Below, piece by piece: positions 6,107-11,719 of a stretch of DNA of 12,116 nt (positions are counted from its first letter, which is position 1; each line of letters begins with the position of its first letter). The translations under genes and the position numbers were made by a program. This DNA comes from DASVDK01 sp036562265 [NCBI: Thermodesulfobacteriota bacterium]. GTDB lineage: Bacteria > DASVDK01. The stretch covers positions 1 to 12,116 of the forward strand of contig DATCKS010000136.1 in the NCBI GenBank assembly GCA_036562265.1, given 5' to 3'. The notes under the pieces were generated by a model. The model searched no databases and was not told the DNA's origin. It saw only the letters and a list, made by a program, of their open reading frames with translations.

Positions 6107-7213
6107 ATGAGGAGGAAGACCGTTCTCGCCCTCGGGGCCAGCGTCGCCGTAGCCGCGCTGGTAGCCCTTGGCGTGGTCGCCACGACGGCGCCCGCGCAGC
6201 AGCCGATCGTGCTCAAGATGCAGAGCACCTGGCCGACGCAGGACCCCTTCCACGTCAGCTTCCAGGAGTGGGCCAAGAAGGTCGAGGAGATGTCCGGGGG
6301 ACGGCTCAAGATCGACGTCCTGCCGGCCGGCGCGGTGGTTCCGGCCTTCGAGCTGATCGACGCGGTCAACCGCGGCGTCCTCGACGGCGGCCACGGCGTG
6401 CCCGCCTACTGGTTCGGCAAGAGCCGCGCCGCGAGCCTCTTCGGGACCGGCCCGTCCTTCGGCATGGACGCGGAGGACCTCCTCGGCTGGTACTACTACG
6501 GCGGCGGGGAGCAGATGTACCACGAGCTCCTGCAGAAGGAGCTTCGCCTCAACGTCGTCACCTGGCTCTACTTCCCGATGCCCACCCAGCCGCTCGGCTG
6601 GTTCCGCAACGAGGTGAAGGGGCCGCAGGACCTCCGCAACGTCAAGTTCCGCACCGTCGGGCTCTCGGCCGACCTGTTCAAGGAGCTCGGCGCGTCGGTC
6701 GTGATCCTGCCGGGCGGTGAGATCGTGCCCTCGCTCGAGCGCGGCGTCATCGACGCGGCCGAGTTCAACAACCCGACGGCGGACCTTCTCCTCGGCTTCG
6801 CCGACGTGCGGAAGGTCTACATGACCACGAGCTACCATCAGCCGGTCGAGTGCCTCGAGCTCTTGATGAACAAGACCAAGTACGATTCGCTCCCGAAGGA
6901 CCTGCAGGCCATCATCCGCTACGCGGCCCTGGCCGAGTCGCAGGACTACTCGCTTCGCGCGCTCGATCGGTACAGCAAGGACCTCGAGGCGATCAAGCAG
7001 CGAGGGGTGAGGGTCGTTCGCACGCCGGACAGCGTCCTCCAGGCGCAGCTCAAGGCGTGGGACGCCATCATCGAGCGGGAGTCGAAGAACCCCACCTTCA
7101 AGAAGATCCTCGACTCGCAGCGCGCGTGGGCGAGGCGGGTCGTGCCGTACCGCCAGGCGGTCGAAGTGGACAACACGATGGCGGTGAACCACTACTTCGG
7201 AGGCGGCAACTAG
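6107..7213 (+). CDS. dctP: TRAP transporter periplasmic solute-binding protein, DctP family
   Basis: Extracytoplasmic binding protein of a TRAP uptake system, 368 residues, secreted to the periplasm. It has a signal peptide with M-R-R-K, a hydrophobic core (~7-25) and likely cleavage after A-P-A (28-30). Fold landmarks of the family are the first strand 'L-K-M-Q-S-T-W-P' (36-43), 'G-G-R-L-K-I-D-V-L-P-A-G' (64-75), 'L-R-N-V-K-F-R-T-V-G' with R182, the usual carboxylate-binding Arg, and 'D-A-A-E-F-N-N-P' with E219-F220. The last aligns with the Glu-Trp pair that binds a cation in TakP-type 2-oxoacid binding proteins. The overall pattern fits the mannitol/chloroaromatic/2-oxoacid TRAP subgroup (FcbT1/TakP-like). 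The exact substrate is not predictable here; an organic acid is the safest guess. ATG 6107 has AGGAG six bases upstream. The symbol is the family name only. Confidence 0.93.
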   Translation: MRRKTVLALGASVAVAALVALGVVATTAPAQQPIVLKMQSTWPTQDPFHVSFQEWAKKVEEMSGGRLKIDVLPAGAVVPAFELIDAVNRGVLDGGHGVPAYWFGKSRAASLFGTGPSFGMDAEDLLGWYYYGGGEQMYHELLQKELRLNVVTWLYFPMPTQPLGWFRNEVKGPQDLRNVKFRTVGLSADLFKELGASVVILPGGEIVPSLERGVIDAAEFNNPTADLLLGFADVRKVYMTTSYHQPVECLELLMNKTKYDSLPKDLQAIIRYAALAESQDYSLRALDRYSKDLEAIKQRGVRVVRTPDSVLQAQLKAWDAIIERESKNPTFKKILDSQRAWARRVVPYRQAVEVDNTMAVNHYFGGGN

Positions 7214-7238
7214 GCCGCGTCACCAGTCCGTTCGTCGA

Positions 7239-7284
7239 CGTCAGGGCGCTCCCGCGTTCCATCGGGGCGCCCTGACGCGTGTTT
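7239..7284 (+). terminator. Strong hairpin between dctP and dctQ, partial terminator or mRNA stabiliser
   Basis: CGTCAGGGCGC (7239-7249) and GCGCCCTGACG (7267-7277) form a perfect 11-bp stem that extends inward by a U-G and two C-G pairs, leaving an 11-base loop. The sequence CGTGTTT follows directly. It lies in the 121-base gap inside the transporter operon. At this place it would reduce read-through into the permease genes or protect the dctP message from 3' decay, in line with the need for more binding protein than permease. Confidence 0.65.
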
Positions 7285-7334
7285 GGGCGGCGTAGCGGCC
7301 TGGACCCGATCCTCTCGGTAAGGAGCATCCACGC

Positions 7335-7844
7335 GTGGAAGCCTACGTCAGGTTCGCCGACCGCGTCACGGGGGCGGTAGGCAAGACCTTCGCCTGGCTC
7401 ATCGTCCCCCTCACGCTCTCCCTCGGATACGAGGTGATCGTCCGGTACGTCTTCGGGGCTCCGACCACCTGGGCGTTCGACGCCAGCTACATGCAATACG
7501 GCACCCTCTTCATGCTGGCGGCGCCCTGGGCGCTCGGCACCGGCGGCCACGTTCGCGGCGACATCTTCTATCGCCTCTGGCCCGTGAGGGTCCAGGCGAC
7601 GCTCGATCTCGTCCTGTACGTCCTCATCTTCATCCCACCCGTGCTGGCCATGCTCGTGCTCGGGTGGGACTACGCGTACTACTCCTTCACCATCGGCGAG
7701 CGGTCGGCCATGAGCCCCGGCGGCCCCATCATCTGGCCGCTCAAGATGGTCATCCCGGTGACGGCGCTCCTGCTGCTCATCCAGGGGGTGGCGCAGATCA
7801 TCCGCTGCGTCTGGGCGATCAAACGGGGGAGCTGGGGCGAATGA
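7335..7844 (+). CDS. dctQ: TRAP transporter small permease subunit, DctQ family
   Basis: Small integral membrane subunit of the TRAP transporter, 169 residues with four hydrophobic segments (about 17-38, 52-70, 89-111 and 134-157), the standard DctQ topology. Family-typical features are 'R-Y-V-F-G-x-P-T-T-W' (37-46) and the H-V-R motif (72-74) followed by G-D, as in the FcbT2-type subgroup. It associates with the large permease in the inner membrane and is needed for transport. The start is GTG 7335, with AAGGAG nine bases upstream; no ATG of similar quality is near. It overlaps dctM by four bases (ATGA), which implies translational coupling. The operon position after dctP supports the call. 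Confidence 0.93.
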   Translation: MEAYVRFADRVTGAVGKTFAWLIVPLTLSLGYEVIVRYVFGAPTTWAFDASYMQYGTLFMLAAPWALGTGGHVRGDIFYRLWPVRVQATLDLVLYVLIFIPPVLAMLVLGWDYAYYSFTIGERSAMSPGGPIIWPLKMVIPVTALLLLIQGVAQIIRCVWAIKRGSWGE

Positions 7845-9181
7845 CGACGTACCTCTTCGGGATGGACCAGGCGACCCTGGGCGTCATCCAGCTCTGCGTC
7901 CTGGTCGCCGGCATCTTCCTCGGCTTCCCGACGGCGTTCGTCCTGCTCGCCCTCGGGTTCTTCTTCGGCTACGTCGGCTTCGGGCCGCTCGTCGAGGACC
8001 TGCTCGTCAGCCGGACCTTCGCCGTCATGACGAACGACGTGCTCATCGCCGTGCCCCTCTTCATCTTCATGGGGTACGTGCTCGAGCGCTCGGGCGTCCT
8101 CGACCGCCTCTTCACGGCGCTGCGGGTCGCGATGGGGCCGATCCGCGGGTCGCTCGCCCTGGCGACCCTCGCCACGTGCACCATCTTCGCCACGGCCACC
8201 GGCATCATCGGCGCGTCGGTGACGCTCATGGGGCTCCTCGCCATGCCGACGATGCTGCGGGCGGGGTACGACAAGCGGCTGGCGGCCGGCGTGATCACGG
8301 CGGGAGGCTGCCTCGGCATCCTCATCCCGCCCTCCGTCCTCCTGATCCTCTACGGCGCCACGGCCGGCGTCTCCACCGCGCAGCTCTACGCGGCGGCGTT
8401 CCTGCCGGGGGTCCTCCTGTCGACGCTCTACTTCGGCTACGTCGGCACCCGCTGCTTCCTGCGGCCGGAGCTCGGACCGCCGCTCCCCAAGTCCGAGCGG
8501 AACTTCCCGCCGCTCAAGATCGTCGGGATGGTCGTCGTGTCGGTCCTCCCGATCACGATCCTCATCCTGGCCGTGCTCGGGACGATCGTCTTCGGCCTCG
8601 CCGCGCCGACCGAGGCGTCGGCCATGGGGGCCATCGGCGGCATCCTGCTCACGATCGCCTACCGGCGATTCAAGTGGGAGACGTTCAAGAACGCCGTCCT
8701 GCAGACCGCGCAGACCTCGACGATGGTGCTCTTCCTCCTCGTCGGGTCGAGCCTCTTCTCGGCCGTCTTCGCGAGGCTCGGCGGCGCGAGGGTCATCGGG
8801 GACTTCCTGCTCGGCCTCGGCCTCACGCCGGAGGGGTTCATCTGGCTGACGATGTTCATCATCTTCCTGCTCGGGTGGCCGCTCGAGTGGACGGAGATCA
8901 TCGTCATCTTCATCCCGCTCTTCATCCCGCTGCTCGACCACTTCGGGATCGATCCGGTCTGGTACGGGATCCTCGTCGCCCTGAACCTCCAGACGGCGTT
9001 CCTCTCGCCGCCGGTGGCGATGGCGGCCTTCTACCTCAAGGGCGTGTCGCCCCCGGAGGTGACGCTGGCCGACATCTACTGGGGCATGATTCCCTTCATG
9101 GCCCTCCAGGTGGTCGGCCTCGTGCTGGTCTTCCTGTTCCCGGACATCGCCCTCTGGATCCCGAACGCGCTCTACCGGTAG
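7841..9181 (+). CDS. dctM: TRAP transporter large permease subunit, DctM family
   Basis: Main membrane subunit of the TRAP transporter, 446 residues with about a dozen hydrophobic segments. It catalyses sodium- or proton-coupled solute entry from DctP. Conserved features include 'G-I-I-G-A-S-V-T-L-M-G' (121-131), the repeat-specific 'G-G-C-L-G-I-L-I-P-P-S' (155-165), 'P-T-E-A-S-A-M-G' (256-263), 'E-W-T-E-I' (349-353) and 'L-N-L-Q-T-A-F-L-S-P-P' (381-391). The last two fit the mannitol/chloroaromatic (FcbT3-like) subgroup. Translation starts at ATG 7841, overlapping the dctQ stop. The frame is open further upstream, but that part is only a shadow inside dctQ. The length is normal for the family and no frameshift is seen. 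Confidence 0.95.
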   Translation: MTTYLFGMDQATLGVIQLCVLVAGIFLGFPTAFVLLALGFFFGYVGFGPLVEDLLVSRTFAVMTNDVLIAVPLFIFMGYVLERSGVLDRLFTALRVAMGPIRGSLALATLATCTIFATATGIIGASVTLMGLLAMPTMLRAGYDKRLAAGVITAGGCLGILIPPSVLLILYGATAGVSTAQLYAAAFLPGVLLSTLYFGYVGTRCFLRPELGPPLPKSERNFPPLKIVGMVVVSVLPITILILAVLGTIVFGLAAPTEASAMGAIGGILLTIAYRRFKWETFKNAVLQTAQTSTMVLFLLVGSSLFSAVFARLGGARVIGDFLLGLGLTPEGFIWLTMFIIFLLGWPLEWTEIIVIFIPLFIPLLDHFGIDPVWYGILVALNLQTAFLSPPVAMAAFYLKGVSPPEVTLADIYWGMIPFMALQVVGLVLVFLFPDIALWIPNALYR

Positions 9182-9200
9182 GGGTGCGTTCGGGGCGGAG
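9182..9200 (+). repeat. Degenerate third copy of the left end of the 63-base repeat
   Basis: Immediately after the dctM stop, these bases match the left end of the repeat copy at 9522 in about 16 of 20 positions (GGGTGCGT, then a GGxGCGGAG block). It is short, so chance similarity cannot be excluded. Confidence 0.35.
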
Positions 9201-9222
9201 CCGCGGTGACGGAGACACCGGC

Positions 9223-9286
9223 GGTGCCTCTGGAGAGCGAGGGCCGGATTCACTCCGGCTCGAGCGAGTGACGTACCGGGGAGGCT
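9223..9286 (+). repeat. Direct repeat copy A (~64 bases)
   Basis: Paired with copy B at 9522-9584. The right 23 bases (9262-9284, starting GAGCGAGTGACG and ending GGGGAGG) are identical to 9559-9581, and the left 13 bases match at 12 positions. The middle is an inverted repeat with arms GCCGG (9243-9247) and CCGGC (9255-9259). Confidence 0.8.
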
Positions 9287-9347
9287 GCGCCGCCTGCGCG
9301 GCGCGACTCGCTGTCGTCACTGGCGAGTTGCGCCGCTTTCGCGGCGC
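9287..9347 (+). repeat. Two near-identical hairpins with an alternative pairing between them
   Basis: GCGCCGC (9287-9293) pairs with GCGGCGC (9298-9304) around a four-base loop. The same stem recurs at 9330-9336/9341-9347, exactly 43 bases on. The stretch between them offers a competing 12-bp stem, 9300-9311 with 9323-9334, having one G-U pair. The outer and middle stems cannot form together. Confidence 0.65.
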
Positions 9348-9450
9348 GAGTCGCCGTGCCGGCTGATGACGTGTGAGGAGCGGGACGAAGCGGCAAAGCT
9401 ACGGCGACCTCGCCAGGGACCGAGGACCGTGCGCAGGAGCCGCTATCGGC

Positions 9451-9491
9451 AGGGGGCCGGCGCACTGCCCGACCCTGGGCGCCGGCCCCCT
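9451..9491. terminator. 13-bp perfect hairpin, possible terminator
   Basis: AGGGGGCCGGCGC (9451-9463) and GCGCCGGCCCCCT (9479-9491) are exact complements with a 15-base loop. It is among the strongest stems in the window and lies in the gap between the two convergent operons. No T-run follows on either strand, so termination is a guess from position and stability. Confidence 0.4.
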
Positions 9492-9505
9492 CTCACGCCT
9501 CGGCG

Positions 9506-9524
9506 ACCCGGTGAGCGACCGGGT
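9506..9524. repeat. Short inverted repeat at the edge of repeat copy B
   Basis: ACCCGGT (9506-9512) and ACCGGGT (9518-9524) form a 7-bp stem with a five-base loop. It overlaps the first bases of repeat copy B and adds to the palindrome cluster. Confidence 0.4.
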
Positions 9525-9584
9525 GCGTCTGGAGCGGAGGGCCGGCTTTGCCGGCCCGGAGCGAGTGACGTACCGGGGAGGTTG
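9522..9584 (+). repeat. Direct repeat copy B (~63 bases)
   Basis: Second copy of the element at 9223-9286, with its identical core 297 bases away. Here the central palindrome is perfect: GGGCCGGC (9539-9546), loop TTT, GCCGGCCC (9550-9557). Sequence changes between the copies concentrate in the loop and stem, while the right flank is fully conserved. Confidence 0.8.
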
Positions 9585-9637
9585 TCAGGAGGGGGGCGGA
9601 GCGTCATCGGAAGACGACGCGGAGCCCCCCTCTTGAC
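9584..9637 (-). terminator. Long hairpin at the 3' end of the ubiX-VOC-DUF1207 operon
   Basis: Bases 9584-9597 pair with 9624-9637 (14 bp including one G-U and a run of six G-C pairs). After a 3x3 internal loop, GCGTC (9601-9605) pairs with GACGC (9616-9620). The stem starts at the last base of the DUF1207 stop codon on the minus strand, so it would form at the very end of that operon's transcript. There is no clear U-tract. Confidence 0.5.
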
Positions 9638-10602
9638 TAGAAGGCGAAGTAGAGCCCGATCCCGAAGGTTTCGATCTTCTGATCGAAGAACTGGCCGTAC
9701 GGGTTGTAGCCGCGCAGGTAGGAGAGGAGGAGGCGCAGCCGCCGCGCGGACCTCGGACCCGACCACTCGAGTCCTCCCACGAGGCTGGTCGTCACCGCCC
9801 AGTCCTGCTGCTGGAACGCCTTGAAGTCGGCGCCGAAGACCGGCGCCATCCGCACCTCGCCGAGCGTCGGCCCGGAGAACGGCGAGGGGAACCCCGGCCC
9901 CCGAAGCTCCAGACCCCACTGGGCGCCGAGGAGATCGAGCGACGACGGCTCCTTGTTCACGAGCACGCTGCCGCCGCCGTAGAGGCGCCACCAGCGTCGC
10001 TCGACCGACGCGAGGGCGTCGATCGCCTCGAAGCTCAGGTTGACCCGCTGGACCCCGGGGTTGCCGAGGAGGAACTCGTCGCCGAGGTGGCTGCTCTGGT
10101 GGAAGAGGCGCAGCCGCGCCGAAACGAGTCCTCGCCGGAGCGAGACCGGGATGCCGACCAGGTAGTCGGCGTTCAGGAGGTCGGACGACGACCGGTGGAG
10201 GTGAAACTGGGCGAAGACCGCCCCGGTGAGTCCCACCTGCACGCCGTCGCACCCCGGGCGGCGCAGCCCCCAGAGCCCGAAGTACTCGCCGAACCCGACG
10301 AACCCCGCGTTGAACGTCTCACCCGTCGCCCGGCTGTGGAGCCGCTGGTACGCGGCGTAGAACTGCGGCTGCTTCGGGTCGGCAAGGAGCGGGCGGAAGA
10401 TGTCGTCGTCCGGGAAGGGGGCCGGGACGAGACGGCCCTCGCCCCGCGAGGCGGGGCGATCCTCGGTCGTGAGGTAGCGGCAGTCGGCCTGCACGGCGTC
10501 GCGACCCTGGGCATCCGGGAGGGCCGGCTCCCCGGCCGCCCCGACGCGGGGGGCGAGGAGACAGGCGGCCGAAAGGAGGAGCGCCGCGGCGGCGCGGCTC
10601 AT
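9637..10602 (-). CDS. DUF1207 family outer-membrane protein
   Basis: Protein of 321 residues with an N-terminal signal peptide (hydrophobic ~4-17, likely cleavage near V-G-A-A, 20-23). Family hallmarks are 'D-D-D-I-F-R-P-L-L-A-D-P-K-Q-P-Q-F' (65-81), 'A-Q-F-H-L-H' (131-136), 'L-L-N-A-D-Y-L-V-G-I-P' (142-152), 'R-L-R-L-F-H-Q-S-S-H-L-G-D-E-F' (163-177) and the C-terminal 'D-Q-K-I-E-T-F-G-I-G-L-Y-F-A-F'. Alternating hydrophobic strands and the terminal Phe suggest an outer-membrane beta-barrel assembled by BAM; this is inference. DUF1207 has no established function. The start ATG at 10602 overlaps the VOC gene stop by four bases, giving a normal signal peptide; the frame is open further upstream, but only as a shadow inside the VOC gene. 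It is the last gene of the operon. Confidence 0.85.
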   Translation of the reverse strand: MSRAAAALLLSAACLLAPRVGAAGEPALPDAQGRDAVQADCRYLTTEDRPASRGEGRLVPAPFPDDDIFRPLLADPKQPQFYAAYQRLHSRATGETFNAGFVGFGEYFGLWGLRRPGCDGVQVGLTGAVFAQFHLHRSSSDLLNADYLVGIPVSLRRGLVSARLRLFHQSSHLGDEFLLGNPGVQRVNLSFEAIDALASVERRWWRLYGGGSVLVNKEPSSLDLLGAQWGLELRGPGFPSPFSGPTLGEVRMAPVFGADFKAFQQQDWAVTTSLVGGLEWSGPRSARRLRLLLSYLRGYNPYGQFFDQKIETFGIGLYFAF

Positions 10603-10985
10603 CCCTCGGCCCCGATCTCCACCGTGTAGCCGTCCGGATCCTCGAGGATCGCGAAGCGACCGCCCCAGGGCGCCTCGGCCGGCGCCAGGACGAGCCTCCC
10701 GCCGGCCTCCACGGCGGCCGCCGCCAGGGCGTCGACGTCGCGCGTGCGGAAGGTGAGGTAGACGCCCCAGCCGCGCCTTGCCGGCTCCTCCGGAATGCCC
10801 CATCGGGGCCGCTCGGCTTCCGGCAGGTCGACGTGCAGCGTGAGGGTCGCGCCGTCCCACGCGAACCGGACCTCGTGCGCCGAGACCTTCTCCGGCGCGC
10901 GGCCGGCGAGCGTCTCGTAGAAGCGGCGCGAGCGCGCGAGGTCCCGGACGAGGAGGAAGACCGACCGCAGCGCGGCGCCGCTCAT
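10599..10985 (-). CDS. VOC (glyoxalase/bleomycin-resistance fold) protein
   Basis: Protein of 128 residues, the usual size of a single-chain VOC protein with two beta-alpha-beta-beta-beta modules. First module: 'R-S-V-F-L-L-V-R-D-L-A-R-S-R-R-F-Y' (7-23) to 'L-T-L-H-V-D' (48-53). Second: 'V-Y-L-T-F-R-T-R-D-V-D' (75-85) to the typical end 'L-E-D-P-D-G-Y-T-V-E' (114-123). Two of the usual metal positions look present (H51, E123). The His normally found in the first strand of each module is absent (F10/V9 region and V75 region), so divalent-metal chemistry is doubtful. The role could be binding or an unusual lyase or dioxygenase-like step; I cannot choose. The ATG at 10985 overlaps the ubiX stop, and the gene's own stop overlaps the DUF1207 start, so all three are translationally coupled. 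Confidence 0.85.
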   Translation of the reverse strand: MSGAALRSVFLLVRDLARSRRFYETLAGRAPEKVSAHEVRFAWDGATLTLHVDLPEAERPRWGIPEEPARRGWGVYLTFRTRDVDALAAAAVEAGGRLVLAPAEAPWGGRFAILEDPDGYTVEIGAEG

Positions 10986-11587
10986 GATCCCGGCTGCTCG
11001 CGGGCGCCGAGTCCCCCGCTCCACGGGGTGACGAGCCCGCTCTCGAGACCGACGAGGGCGAGCGCCCGACCGACCGTGTGGTCCACGATGTCGGCGAGGC
11101 TCGAGGGACGGGTGTAGAAGGCCGGCACGGGGGGCATGACGATCGCGCCCGCCTCGGTGGCGGCCAGCATGGCGGCGAGGTGGCCGCGGTGGAGCGGCGT
11201 CTCGCGCACGAGGAGGACGAGCCGGCGCCGCTCCTTGAGCGTCACGTCCGCCGCCCGGCCGACGAGGGTGTCGGCGAGACAGTAGGCGATCTGCGACAGC
11301 GTGTGGATGGAGCAGGGGGCCACGATCATGCCCGCCGTCGCGAACGACCCGCTGGCGATCGGCGCCCCGATGTCCTCGGGGCGGTACACGGCGTGGGCGA
11401 GCGCCCGGACGTCGCGCGGCGTTCGATCGGTCTCCTCGACGATGGTCCGCTCGCCCGCCTTGGTGACGACGAGGTGGCTCTCCACGCCCGGCAGGCCGCG
11501 GACGACCTCGAGGAGGCGGATGCCGTAGATCGCGCCGGAGGCGCCGGTGATGGCGACGACGAGTCGCACGGGAGACGCAGCGCTCAT
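10982..11587 (-). CDS. ubiX: UbiX flavin prenyltransferase
   Basis: Cytosolic enzyme of 201 residues that prenylates FMN with dimethylallyl phosphate to give prenyl-FMN, the cofactor of UbiD-type (de)carboxylases in ubiquinone synthesis and aromatic-acid metabolism. Motifs: 'I-T-G-A-S-G-A' FMN-binding loop (13-19), 'I-A-S-G-S-F' (77-82), 'P-C-S-I-H-T-L-S-Q-I-A' (91-101), 'K-E-R-R-R-L-V-L-L-V-R-E-T-P-L' (118-132) and 'M-P-P-V-P-A-F-Y-T-R-P' (151-161). Length and motif order are normal. It is the first gene of an operon with the VOC and DUF1207 genes; no ubiD lies in the window. ATG 11587 has no close Shine-Dalgarno sequence. An in-frame TTG at 11596 preceded by GAGGTAGG would add three residues and is a possible alternative start. 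The upstream gap is shared with a divergent PfpI-family gene. Confidence 0.95.
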   Translation of the reverse strand: MSAASPVRLVVAITGASGAIYGIRLLEVVRGLPGVESHLVVTKAGERTIVEETDRTPRDVRALAHAVYRPEDIGAPIASGSFATAGMIVAPCSIHTLSQIAYCLADTLVGRAADVTLKERRRLVLLVRETPLHRGHLAAMLAATEAGAIVMPPVPAFYTRPSSLADIVDHTVGRALALVGLESGLVTPWSGGLGAREQPGS

Positions 11588-11595
11588 GGCGCACA

Positions 11596-11601
11596 AGCCT
11601 A
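11596..11601 (-). promoter_or_regulatory. Candidate -10 element before ubiX
   Basis: On the minus strand TAGGCT ends eight bases before the ATG at 11587, the same spacing as TACGAT before the GGDEF gene. It would give a leaderless or near-leaderless ubiX transcript. The same bases can also be read as part of a GAGGTAGG ribosome-binding site for a TTG start, so the call is weak. Confidence 0.25.
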
Positions 11602-11657
11602 CCTCGGAAGCGTGCCGGACGGCATCCCGCCGTCGCCGGGGCAATCCGCCTGCGGCG

Positions 11658-11694
11658 TCGGCACGTCGCTCGCAGCCTCGGGGCGACGTGCCGA
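11658..11694. promoter_or_regulatory. 12-bp inverted repeat upstream of the PfpI-family gene
   Basis: TCGGCACGTCGC (11658-11669) and GCGACGTGCCGA (11683-11694) are perfect complements separated by 13 bases. It lies 25 bases before the PfpI-family start and about 70 bases from the ubiX start, in the 132-base divergent gap. It may be an operator with well-spaced half-sites or a hairpin in the 5' leader of the PfpI gene. It is not at a gene end, so a terminator is less likely. Confidence 0.45.
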
Positions 11695-11719
11695 TCACCA
11701 CGAAGGGGGACATGCCGAC

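Larger units (their letters stand above)
9182..9636. other. 455-base non-coding, palindrome-rich region
   Basis: No credible gene is found between the dctM stop and the DUF1207 stop on the other strand. Open frames here encode Arg/Pro/Gly-rich peptides that run through the repeats and look like no family I know. The region holds two copies of a ~63-base direct repeat and at least six inverted repeats, listed separately. The arrangement resembles clustered extragenic palindromes (REP/BIME-like) at the 3' ends of two convergent operons. Confidence 0.7.

Noticed and set aside
7679-9253. Minus-strand frame of 524 codons opposite dctM
   Set aside because: The Arg/Asp/Glu/His-rich product mirrors the antisense of a hydrophobic membrane gene; no recognisable family.
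9223-9584. CRISPR-like array
   Set aside because: There are only two full repeat copies, nearly 300 bases apart, with palindromes inside them and no regular spacers or cas genes.
9373-9636. 87-codon + strand frame in the intergenic repeat region
   Set aside because: It runs through repeat copy B and several hairpins, has no homology I recognise, and its peptide repeats only because the DNA does.
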